Source: Adiantum capillus-veneris (taxonomy: Eukaryota; Streptophyta; Polypodiopsida; Polypodiales; Pteridaceae). From it: a DNA stretch of 64,000 nucleotides. The position numbers and the translations under genes are program-made. Of the stretch, positions 44,811-54,966 are shown piece by piece. The notes under the pieces are model-generated. The model did not search any database, was not told the origin of the DNA, and saw nothing but the letters and a program-made list of their open reading frames with translations. The stretch spans positions 78,945,278-79,009,277 of the forward strand of contig CM043967.1 of NCBI GenBank assembly GCA_014529385.2, given 5' to 3'. Each line of letters starts with the position of its first letter. The stretch's first letter is position 1.

Positions 44811-47455
44811 TGCTGGTTCCACTACAAATGCAGCCATTGTTGAGTCTTCTGTGAAAGGAGACTGCGATATTGATGTTGATGCAGAATGGGATTTTAGTGC
44901 AGAGTGCACTTACAATCCTGTTGTCCATGATGCATGCTTGTCAGTTGCTGTAGATTCACATGTGTGGTATTTCGACAGTGGTATTACAAAGCACATTACC
45001 TCACATTGTGAGTTTCATTTGGGCAAGCTCCGTCCTTGGGCAATTACCTTTACTTCGTGAGTTTCATTGGCGATTACTCGAGGCATGCATGGGTATTTTC
45101 TCTAAAGAGAAGTCCGAAATTTTTATGTGCTTGAAACAATTTCTAACTATGGCTGAAAATGTGTCGGAATGTACTATGGGCACCCTCCGTTCCGATTGAC
45201 GGGGAAGTATATGTCTCATGAATTTACTCCGTTTTTGGCTAGTCGTGGGATAAAACACCAATGTACAGTTCCTTATACGCCTCATCAAAATGGTGTTGTT
45301 GAGAGGAAAAATAGGTCACTTACGGAATGGCACGATGTATGGTCAAAAGTCAACCTTTCCCACATTCTTTTCGGCTTGAGGCCATCATGTGTGCCACTTA
45401 TGTACTTAACAGGTGTCCTAAAAAATCTTTGTAATCTATTACTCCATATGAAGCATGGCATGATACAAAGACTTCTATTGAGCACATGCTTGTTTTTGGT
45501 TGTTTGGCATATGCTTTGGTGCCACAAACAGAACGCATAAATTTGGATGATAAGGCTGTCAAATGTATTTTTGTTGGTTATAGTCCTAAGAGCAAAGCTT
45601 ACAGGTTGTAGCATCCGCAAACAAAGCGTATTCTGGTTTCATGGGATGTAATGTTTGTGGAAGATTTTATTCAGTCCTTGATGTCATGTACTAGAGACAG
45701 TAATGTAAGCTCACAAGACGTTTATGACACTTTGTTACCTCTTTTCAATGGTGGAAGTTCGAATGTAAATTCCAATGAGGTAAATGTAAAACCTATGGGG
45801 GTTTCCAAATATGTTACAGATTAGCCTATTACTGATGCAGATGTACATGATGTAATTGATGAGGAGAGGGCTGAAAATGAGAACAAAATGGCTGGTGCAT
45901 ACATTGTGTGACAGTAAATTGGATGCACCTTTGTCTAGTCGTACTCATTTAGGCTCTAGCCTTTCATCTTATGCATCAGATTGTTATGCTTTGGCTGTGT
46001 GTAGCTTACATGATGTTGAGGAATCTCTATTTTTTGATGAAGCACATAATTCAAAAAATTGGATGGCTACCATGCAATTAGAGTATGATGCACTTATAGA
46101 AAATAACACATGGACTTTATGTGATTTTCCTCCTGTCAAAAAGGCCATTGGTACGAAGTGGGTTTACAAGTTGAAATGCAAGTCGGATGGTGAGATTGAT
46201 CGCCATAAGGCTCGACTTGTTGCAAAGGGTTATGCACAACAAAAAGGCATAGATTATGAAGAGACTTTTGCTCCCACTTGTCGTATGACTATTGTGCGTT
46301 TTCTATGTGCATTGGCAACTCATTTTGGTTGGGATATACATCAATCAGACATTGTTAATCCTTTCTTGAATGGTCACATATTTGCATTAGGCAAAATTTG
46401 GACTCACAAAGGGGCCCTTTAAGGAGTTTGACTTTACTTGCCTCTACCAAAACGGGCGCATGGATAAATTTTTGCAAACAAACTCCAAAGTTGGCGGAGG
46501 TTTGATAGTTAGAATGTCCTCTTCAAGGTCTATCTTCTGATGATATATAGCACGCATGAGATTCCTCATATTTTAGAAGATTCTTTTTTTGATTCACCTA
46601 GATTTCGATAGAGTTGTCACTCATAGGTGAATCAAAAAAAGAATCTTCTCAAATATGAGAAATATCATGGAGTGCTATATATCAGTAGATAGACCTTGAA
46701 GAGGACATTCTTATTGTCAAACCTCCGCCAACTTTGGAGTTTGTTTGCAAAAATTTATCCATGCGCCCGTTTTGGTAGAGAGAGGTAAAGTCAAACTCCT
46801 TAAAGGGCCCCTTTGTGAGTCCAAATTTTGCCTAATGAGGAAGTTTATGTAATCCAGTCTTGAGGTTTTGTGAAAAAAGGACAAGAGGCCAAAGTGTACA
46901 GATGTAAGAAGGCTTTGTATGGGTTGAAGTAATCTCCTCGTGCTTGGTATGAGAAAGCTGACACTCATTTGGTCAAACGAGGTTTTCGTAACAGTCCAAT
47001 AGAAAGCACATTGTATGTAAAGCATGAGGGTGATGTACTTCTCATTGTGGTTCTTTATGTAGATGATTTGTTGATCACTAGACCAAAGGAGAGACATATT
47101 TCTAAATTTAAGGCTGATTTGATGCTTCTTTCAAGATGAAAGATTTGTGGGGATGTTGCATCATTACTTGGGCAGAATACAATTTAAGCATTGTGATGGT
47201 GGTATTGCGTTGTGTTAGAAAAGTTACATAGAGACATTGCTATGTAAATTTGGACTTGTGGATTGCAAACTTATTGCCACTCCGATCAAAACAGGTTTAA
47301 AATTGAGTCTTCATGATGTTGGTGATCTTGTAGATGTCACTCTTTACCAAATTGCTGTTGGATGCCTCATTTATGTATGCAACCCGAGTCCGGATATTGA
47401 GTTTGCTGTCTCACAGGTCAGCAGATTTATGCATAGCCCAGGGTCTAAGCATTGA
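44811..47455 (+). pseudogene. copia Y pol (protease to RT), copy B
   Basis: The protease is WYFDSGITKHITSH, followed directly by the integrase remnant because about 590 bp are deleted near 45,010. The integrase segment here keeps YTPHQNGVVERKNR with the catalytic Glu, which is missing from copy A. The reverse transcriptase resumes after the foldback with the YVDD box near 47,057 and runs through LVDCKLIATPIKTGL and IEFAVSQVSRFMHSPGSKH to the hAT insertion point. Confidence 0.85.
46387..46835. mobile_element. foldback (MITE-like) in copia RT, copy B
   Basis: 449 bp, same ends and site as 25,136-25,582 and 33,567-34,015. Confidence 0.85.
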
Positions 47456-47467
47456 CAGGTTGTCAAG

Positions 47468-49518
47468 CTAAGTTGCATTATTCGTTATTCGGTAGACGTA
47501 TAATACATGAATAATGGGCGTATTATTCGTTTATCTAAATTATACGGCCGTATTATACGGTGCCACATTAGCATAAACGGCCAAGCATATAACTTCTTCG
47601 TTTTTCGATTGAAAAACTTTTCGAACGAAATTATTTTTGATCAAAAATTATAACGATCGAATATGTCAGTATATATAGCAACACGCGACAGGCCTCATAC
47701 CATCTTTCACAGTCAGTGTTTTCCATGTGAGTACTCTCACCAAACGATCAAAAAAGTAATTTGTAAAGAAATAAAACAATTTGCATTAAATAAAAATAAA
47801 AATTCAATAGAATTTAAGTTTTGTGTTTCAAATTTATGAATTTGTTTTGAAAAAATTAGTAAATAGTTGAAAGTTTGTATTTTGTGAAGAGTTTAATCTC
47901 TCACCTGATACAAACTGTAATTATAAGAATCACTTGTCAATGTGTTCAATTAATTGACATTTGAAAGTGACTAATAAAAAAAAACTAGGATATTATCGTT
48001 GTGTGTAGAGTGTACTCTCACATGAGATAATTAGTTTAAAAATATAATTACATAAAAATTAATTTTATGTAATTTAAAGTTCGATTTTGATGTGTAGAGA
48101 TTTTCTCTCACTTCAAAATGAATATAATCAAACGAAATTATATTTTTACGTTTTGTGTAGAGCTATTCACACTGCTATACTCTCACCAGAGTAAAAATTT
48201 AGGAAAAACATGTCAAAAAATATTGATATTCTCTTCTCTTACATAAAGTCGATGTAGGTTTGAAATTACAACAAGGTTCTGGGAAATTACTCAATCGAAA
48301 AGAGTTTGATATAATTTTGAGATTACAAAAAGATTTTGAGTGACTTATGAGTTTGATAGATTTGCTATAAGTTTGTCTATGGTAAAATCTGTAATTCCTA
48401 GCTCAGGGGATGGTTGAGCAACATCTTTATGTGAAGTGATATCATATGGAAAAGGTCCATACAATGATTCATATCGTTGAAGATTTGCTTGTGCATCACT
48501 TAACTCTATTTCAAGCTCAAGAATACGGCCACGAAGCATGTCCGGTGTTTCTCCTTGGCTGGCAAGGTCTTGTCCTTGGCTGGCTAATTCAGTCAGTGTT
48601 TCTGACTCTTCAGGAAGTAAAACAATAGGACGCTTGCGAGGAGGCATTGGATTATTTGCATTGCATGCTCAAATGTAAATCAATTGTTGTATATATCTAC
48701 ATTTAGAGTAACACCAAGTCATCTGCTGCTGATGAACAATGATGTTACTACAGAAATAGAAGCACAAAAATAACAAAAGTCGCATTAAGATGAAGAGGGC
48801 ATAAAGTATACATCTCTACACTCTTAAAATGACGAACGTTAATCTTTGTGCTTCTATGTAGAATAATCAATAATGATTTACTTTAAGATTGTAAATTTTA
48901 TAGGCCACTCTGAAGTGAGAGGTGTAGCATCATGCCTACTACACTCCACGAGTCGACCTCTAATCCTAACTCATCTCTATGGTGAGAGATATACTACTAC
49001 ACCATACGAGTGAGAATCTAAATTTACCCTAAACCTTCCCTGGAGTGAGTTATATAACTACACACCACGGGAAAGGAAACTATATTCTACACACCTCTAG
49101 AGTGAGCCATATGGCTACACACCACGAAGTGGCCTACGACCTGCAAGCCAACTTTGTGGTGAGAGTCGAAACTATTGCACCACACAAGTCTGGCACAACA
49201 CCAAAAAAGAGTTAGTATTTACTGAAAATTAAAAAAATATACCTGAAAACTGCTGTAAACCGAAGAGGCTGTCGCTATCTGCTAATCTCTCAAAAGCTCC
49301 AAGCTCTCCAAGTTCCAAAAAAGTCCACAATGCTTTTCGATCGAATACGGTGACAATTGTATATATATACAGTTTTTTGATCGATATATTTTTTGATCGA
49401 AAAATATCTTGATCGAAAACTGTTTTATACGGATATTCGGTAATTATTCGGAAATATGACGTATATTGACGTTTTATACGTATAATTTTTGTTATACGGC
49501 CGTATAAATGCAACGCAG
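47468..49518. mobile_element. non-autonomous hAT-type element, 2051 bp
   Basis: Perfect 8-bp target duplications TTGTCAAG (47,460-47,467 and 49,519-49,526) flank termini CTAAGTTGCATT and, reversed, CTGCGTTGCATT. The insertion splits the copia Y codons for QVVKR. An 8-bp duplication with a short terminal repeat containing GTTGCA fits the hAT superfamily. No hAT transposase is encoded. Both ends are rich in TATACGGCCGTATAA-type palindromes and TTTTGATCGAAAA words. The body carries many GTGTAG...CTCTCAC modules, in one orientation on the left and in reverse on the right. Confidence 0.82.
48345..48647 (-). CDS. 100-aa ORF inside the hAT element, unknown
   Basis: It starts MPPRKRPIVLLPEE with a nuclear-localisation-like basic patch, contains the internal duplication ELASQGQ/DLASQGE, a Leu/Glu-rich helix (MLRGRILELEIELSDAQANL) and ends LIANLSNS. 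It has no similarity to hAT transposase that can be recognised. It could be a residual exon of a transposase N-terminus or a captured piece. The frame is open from ATG to stop. Confidence 0.4.
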   Translation of the reverse strand: MPPRKRPIVLLPEESETLTELASQGQDLASQGETPDMLRGRILELEIELSDAQANLQRYESLYGPFPYDITSHKDVAQPSPELGITDFTIDKLIANLSNS

Positions 49519-49526
49519 TTGTCAAG

Positions 49527-50078
49527 AGGATTTCTCGCTACCTTAGTGGCACTTTATATCTTGTCTTGTTTTATCCCAAGGGGGGGATCCTTGCCGCCAG
49601 ACTTACATGCTTTTTTGGACTCAGATTGGGCTGGTTGTTTTGACCTGTGAGTGTCCACAAGTGGTTTTTGTTTCATGCTTGGCAGTTCATGTATATCATG
49701 GTTGAGCAAGAAGCAACCTACTTTGTCCACTTTGAGTTGTGAGGCTGAGTACATGGTAGTATTCACAGCTACGATTGAGTGTGTATGGCTCAGACGCCTT
49801 ATGGCTGATTTGGGTGTTGGACAAGACACTGCCTACACACTCTACACTAAGAATCAGAGTGCATTGGCAGCTAGGAACCGAGTTTTTCATGCTCGCAGAA
49901 AGCACATTGAGGTGCATTACCACTATGTTAGGGAGAGGCTCTGAGCAGGAGAGATTAGATTCGCTTATGTGCCGACACAGGACAACCTTGCAGATCTTTT
50001 CACAAAGGCATTGTCTCGTGAGAAGTTCGAAGCTTTCCACAAAGCTTTGGGCTTACTCCCCTTTGTGTTGGACTGATC
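49527..50078 (+). pseudogene. copia Y RNase H, copy B
   Basis: After the hAT insert the reading resumes with RYLSGTLYLV, then LDSDWAG (first Asp), STSGFCFMLGSSCISWLSKK, LSCEAEYMVV (Glu), and YTKNQSALAA where the usual Asp of YTDSQ is lost. It ends GLLPFVLD and a stop before the tract TAGGAGGGA. A one-codon deletion and a TGA near 49,942 are further lesions. Confidence 0.88.
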
Positions 50079-50151
50079 ATGTCCTCAAGGCATGGCACTT
50101 CCTGTCACTCATGTGCCAGCTCTCATTCACCGCATCACTCTAGGAGGGATT

Positions 50152-50378
50152 TGTTACGATGTACATGTGGTAGTGATGTCTTTGAACACACTAGGACCGC
50201 CGGGGCATTTTTTCCCTCTTTAGGAGATTTTTCCCTCCGTGGATTGTATATACGCCCATCACTCTAGGGCTATTGATCTTTCCATTGCACACTAAGTAAC
50301 ACACTCTCAGTTGTGTGCCTTGAGATTCCTTTGTCTTCTCCAAGTTGTGTACATTTCTTTGCAACCCTAATTCCAACA
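50152..50378 (+). repeat. copia Y 3' LTR
   Basis: 227 bp, TGTTACGATGTACATGTGG to CCCTAATTCCAACA, followed by the target duplication GATTT. Confidence 0.88.
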
Positions 50379-50454
50379 GATTTGCACAAGCATGTTAGCA
50401 ATAAGAGATATGAGAGTTTATGAATATAAACTTAAGAAGGATAGATGCACTCAC

Positions 50455-50713
50455 TTGATGGCTTTCACTCTTTTCTTGATTCCTCCCAAATCCTTCACCC
50501 TTTTCCTTTTCAAATCTTCTTCTTCTCTTTGATCAACTTTCTGCTTCAATACTTCATGGATCTTTTGCTTGAATGATCGTGCTAATTCTACTTCAGCAAC
50601 TACTTTCTGGCATTTCTATTGTTTAATGTTTTCAAGAAAGTCCTTCTTGAGTTTTTTGAGCTTTCTATCAAGATCTATATCATCATATTTATTCTCTGAG
50701 GAAGCCTCACCCA
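50455..50713 (-). pseudogene. putative upstream exon of the transposase-like gene
   Basis: On the minus strand a TTACAG acceptor precedes a frame reading VGEASSENKYDDIDLDRKLK, a coil with one TAG, VVAEVELARSFKQKIHEVLK, KRKRVKDLGGIKKRVKAI, then a GTGAGT donor in phase 2. The homologous gene at 61,323 also has a coiled-coil, KR-rich first exon ending in a phase-2 donor. The donor here and the acceptor at the right edge of 42,376-43,300 would define an intron of roughly 100 bp into which copia Y inserted. Joining the two shifts the frame by one, consistent with decay. Confidence 0.5.
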
Positions 50714-50719
50714 CTGTAA

Positions 50720-52367
50720 CATTTTAATGGCCTAAAATCTTATGTGTAGCGGAAATTAGCATGAACATAGTGAGCATTTCATTAGAGTTGATTCCTAATG
50801 AGAATTACAAGAGTGCTTGGGTGGAGAGAGCAACAAAAAGCATAACACCTAGTTAGATAGCATCGACAATACTTTCAAAAGAGAGAGCAATTAAACTATT
50901 GACAACAGTTGAGGACCGGATTTGCATGGAGCCGGTCCCCCCTCCAAAAGGCTTTGTATTATGGTTTCTCCCATCAAGAGAGACATTGTACAATACAATT
51001 CTTTGTGTTCCTTCAAGACGAGCTAGTGCAATGAAGATGGAAGCTTCATACACCAAGCAAAACACTTAATCAAACACAACTTGAATTATCCCCGTTCTCA
51101 GACCCAAGACCTCACACACCTTCGAAGATGGTGAGAGCTAGCAGGGTATGAGAGTAGATTGAGAGGAAAAAGAAGTATCTTACGAGAAAGAAGTACATCT
51201 CCTCACATAATCACTCATATTAGCATAGCTTAGCTTAGTAATTAGCTTGGTAGATAAGATGAGCATGCATTGAAGCTTGGCTCTTGGTTGGATTTGCATC
51301 CACATGCCAAGAGAGTGTTGATGTAGGCTTCTATCTCACAAGCTTGGAGTAGGTGATGAGCTCTCCATTAAAGCTTGGGAGGAGATAGAGTATTTTCCCT
51401 TTTCACATGGTCAAGTGTGAGAGTGTTGATGTATCAATGCCAAGCAAAAATCAGCCCCCTCTCTCTCTTGGGCGAGCCCTAGCTGCTAAGTTAGTCTGGT
51501 TTTTCCCTCATTGGACCTCCCCAGGTCAAGCCAATAGGGATTAAGCAGCATAAGTGATAGCCTTCTGACATGTGTCCCCCTTTCCCCTTTTGTGAGAGCT
51601 TTAGATAATTAAATAATTAAACTAAACTCTCATTGGACCCCTTTGCCTCCTGGCCAATAGGAATCAGGCAAGCCATGGGGCTCCTGAATGCTCATTGGAC
51701 CCCTTGGGAGACTGCCCAATAGTCTTCTAGGACACTTAATTCTTATTGGTTTCTTTTATTAAATGTTTTTAAATTAATTAAACTAGATTTACTCTAGCCT
51801 AATTCTCATTGGTCCACTTCAAGGGTCTTCCAATAGGAATTGGGCATACCTTGTGGGCATTTGGCCTAGGGAGCTGACATGTGTCCCTCATTCCCTTTGT
51901 GTAAAGGGAGCCTGTGTGTGTGTGTGTGGCTTTCTCTCTCATCCCCTAGCTTTGGGGCTCGCCCCCTCCCATGTAGGGATGTAGAAAGACTTTTTGGGCA
52001 CACACTAAGCATCCAATTTTCCCTAAGGTTGACCTTTGGACACAACCTTTGAATTTTGGAACCTTAGCATTTTGGAAGTCTTAATGGGCTGAACCTTAGG
52101 GTCTTTTTAGCCCATTGTTTCACATGGCTCTTTTGCAGATGGCCCCCCCTTTGGATCCCTATTTTCCCTCCTTTGGATCCCTACTGTGGCCGGTCTGCTA
52201 ACTTAACCAATATTCTAGCTTTTTCTCCCTTGGCACTTCCCCACATTAAATGATCAGTTTAATATGAGAAAATCATTTAGGAGAATTAGATATTGATTAT
52301 TATGACACCCACTTTATTCTTTTTCGCAGCTAGCTTGGCCAGCCGTTTCTCTCGGAGTCACTGCACT
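50720..52367. other. no gene seen; contains CATTGG/CCAAT modules
   Basis: The sequence has LTR-like features (GTGTAGCGGAAATTAGC near 50,742, purine and AT patches) but no paired repeat was found. A 70-residue minus frame at 50,853-51,065 is unassigned. A (TG)n tract of 7 units lies at 51,914-51,928. Confidence 0.45.
51507..51837. repeat. four CATTGG...CCAATAG inverted modules
   Basis: CTCATTGG is followed 16-20 bases later by CCAATAG at 51,507/51,531, 51,629/51,654, 51,691/51,716 and 51,805/51,830. The interior is GGACC(T/C)C(C)... and the trailing bases are GGAAT or similar. Each is a potential stem. The units are 60-125 bp apart, so this is a dispersed tandem motif. Confidence 0.8.
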
Positions 52368-52488
52368 TGCTACAAACGGAGAATGCGGTGGCCCTGCAAA
52401 ATAGAGAAAACAATATATTGCAAGCCCATAAATTGACAAAGATGAATACCTGACAAGCATACGCCATACACAACATAGAGAGACATTG

Positions 52489-52586
<98 letters not shown>

Positions 52587-52922
52587 AGAGCACGTGCAGA
52601 TGCGTTTCCTAGAGTGGAGTGCCACACCGGCACGGCAAGAGAGAGAGAAGAGAGGGAGAAGAATAGACACAAGCGCTGGGTGCCATCTCCCCCCGTGCAA
52701 GAGTGACCATTTTCCTCTTGCACGTATTTGATTTATAGATTTCTTAAATGGTCAAAGTGATTACAAACTGGCCGGCCGGTCATAAATGGCCAAAGCTCAT
52801 AAAGAGCACTTGAATAATAAAATGTACAATATATGTATACTTCCATTCGCCTAGGCCTAGCTTGGTCTAGTTTTTTCCACCTGTCAGCTGCAATAATTAA
52901 TAAAAATATCAATTCCATTACA
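52368..52922 (-). repeat. LARD left (3') LTR, with (GA)46
   Basis: 555 bp. At 52,492-52,583 it contains about 46 GA units where the partner LTR has only GAGCGAGAGAGATAAGAAG. Since LTRs are identical at insertion, the microsatellite expanded (or the other contracted) afterwards. Confidence 0.9.
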
Positions 52923-53339
52923 TAACTCTCCGTTGGAAAGCAACTGTCCTCAGTTGTGAAGATAAAATCTGCAAACCATACTTGTCAAAAATAGTGATTA
53001 GTATTCTGTGTTAAAAAAAGCACGTTGTAAAATGAGAAATTTATGAAACAAAACAACATTGCTTATGCCGGCCGTCATCCACATACTACCTATTCTAGTG
53101 TCCCATAGCACTAGAATAAGCAGTATATGTCATACTCTGATGAATCAGGATATCATTGGTCACACTCATCATCAATCTCATAAATGTCAAGTACCATCAC
53201 ATAAACACTGCCGTGACAAAATAATCATCAGATACGAAATTCCAATCAAATTCCAAGTCCACAATATAATCCAAATCCAAAATATCTTTCATTTTCTATA
53301 CCCGGGTAACAAAATCATACTAGTTGCAGTGGTGGCCAG

Positions 53340-53560
53340 CCACACTGCAGCATGATTTTGTGATTGGTGTTGCCTAAATCGGTGAATCTACACCAATAAG
53401 ACGTGCTTCCTAAATCAGCGAATCTGCATTTTGTATAAGTTTAAAAATCATGAATTTGTAATTTATCAATGTGCTGCCTAAATCGGCGAATCTGCACTAG
53501 GATGAGCATTTACACACTTCCTAACCGGCGAATCTATGTGCTTGTGACCAACGGACTAGA
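53340..53560. repeat. CCTAAATCGGCGAATCTG short repeats
   Basis: Four or five spaced copies of (C)CTAA(A)(T/C)C(G/A)GCGAATCT(G/A), one reading CGGTGAATCT. The same array appears inverted in the LARD remnants at 19,860-19,990 and 41,205-41,330, so it is a family feature. Confidence 0.8.
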
Positions 53561-53590
53561 CAAGACATAAAGGAAAAAAAAAGAGTATAT

Positions 53591-53858
53591 TTACTACGTT
53601 GTCGACATCACAGTGTACTATATCACCAAAGGATTTACAAATGGTTGTGTAGTATCCCAGAGCACCTTAGCTTGCATGAGTAGCTGCATAGCTTACTGAC
53701 AAATCATCTGAAAAAAAATTTATTTTACTACGTTGTCGACATCACAATGTACTATATCACCAAAGGATTTACAAATGGTTGTGTAGTATCCCAGAGCACC
53801 TTAGCTTGCATGAGTAGCTGCATAGCTTACTGACAAATCATCTGAAAAAAAATTTATT
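53591..53858. repeat. 134-bp tandem duplication
   Basis: Two units begin TTACTACGTTGTCGACATCA and end CTGAAAAAAAATTTATTTTA. They differ at only a base or two, so the duplication is recent relative to the element. Confidence 0.9.
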
Positions 53859-54934
53859 TTAGTACAATTAGAGGGCATGACCTTAGCAGTAGAAGAGAAT
53901 ATCATAAAATTGGATAAAATATGGTTCGAAGATTAGTGCGAAAGCTATAAAAATGAGTTTGCAAAATAAAGTAAAGAGATTGCTATCTAACGTCCTCGCA
54001 TTATGATCTGCATAACTTGTCTCAAAAACAAAGCACTAAAAACAATTACTTGTGAAATTTAAGAAGACGTTAATAATTGTAGATTAAATGCATTAACATT
54101 TGAAACGCCATGAAGAAAAATTTGATCCCAAGTTTGTTTGCCAAGAAAAGAGAATGAAAGTAGTCAACTTGAAGTACAAATGAGGGGATAATAGAGGTGT
54201 GATCTAAATTGACAGGGTGGTTTGCAAGATTGGGATGACGAGTGGATATTGGTCTTCAGAGAAAGTGAGGCCACACTCGATGTATGAATGTTAGGATAGG
54301 TCAAAAGCAGGTCTCCTAAAGTAGTTGGCTGCAATTCGGACCTAGAGGTAAGTATTCGTCAGTAAGCGTAGTCCTCGGAGAAGTAGTATTGGAAATGTTG
54401 GGAGTGATATGGTACATAAGCAAATAAATGAAAAAATATGGTGTAATATGCAACAACAATTTGACTGACATATGAGGGAACGTTTAAGACAATGTGAAGA
54501 GCAAGTAAAGCAAAAATCAAATTACATTACATCAATACTAATGGGGATAAACTTATATTATGGAAGTAATGGCTCCTGCAACGAAAGATGAGAGAGAGAT
54601 TTTTTGTGTTTATTCTTGATAATTGGGGACAATGTAGGGTAGGATAGTATCAAAATAAATTAAGAGGCAACATGAGTCATGAGAAGCAAATTGTTGTTTA
54701 CATTGAGACGGGTAGAGTTTAAAAATCACAACCCACTGAAGTATGGAACATCGATATTCATGAGAAACTCTAGAAATATGCAAGCGGTTAAGTTCCACTA
54801 ACTTCATGGTCTATTACCTTTCTCTTAGGAAGGCAATTAGTTGGTAGCTTATCGTGCTTTTTTGGAAAGAGTTTTATGAACAATGGCACCATCATATGTG
54901 CTAGAAGAGAGCATTCATTACAAGAAAAATAAAA

Positions 54935-54938
<4 letters not shown>

Positions 54939-54966
<28 letters not shown>
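54939..54966. repeat. (TA)n microsatellite
   Basis: About 14 TA units in the LARD interior. Confidence 0.95.

Larger units (their letters stand above)
34397..47214. repeat. composite duplication unit B (~12.82 kb)
   Basis: The counterpart of 13,013-25,962. It retains the copia X RNase H core missing in A, but has lost about 590 bp of copia Y protease/pre-integrase. On the right, Y runs on without a break past 47,214, so B carries the ancestral right flank. On the left it is joined to the tail of another unit. Confidence 0.9.
43301..50378 (+). mobile_element. Ty1/copia element Y, copy B, with both LTRs
   Basis: The 5' LTR is 43,301-43,527 and the 3' LTR 50,152-50,378. The flanks GATCT (43,296-43,300) and GATTT (50,379-50,383) look like a 5-bp target duplication with one C-to-T change. 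Removing the hAT insert (2051 bp) and the foldback (449 bp) leaves about 4.58 kb, a normal copia size. The primer site TTGGTATTAGAGCG follows the 5' LTR. The LTRs differ at roughly one base in ten by eye, so the insertion is old. Confidence 0.88.

Noticed and set aside
53340-53560. CRISPR-like spaced short repeats
   Set aside because: Spacing and unit sequence are irregular, the genome is eukaryotic, and the array is a family trait of the LARD interior.
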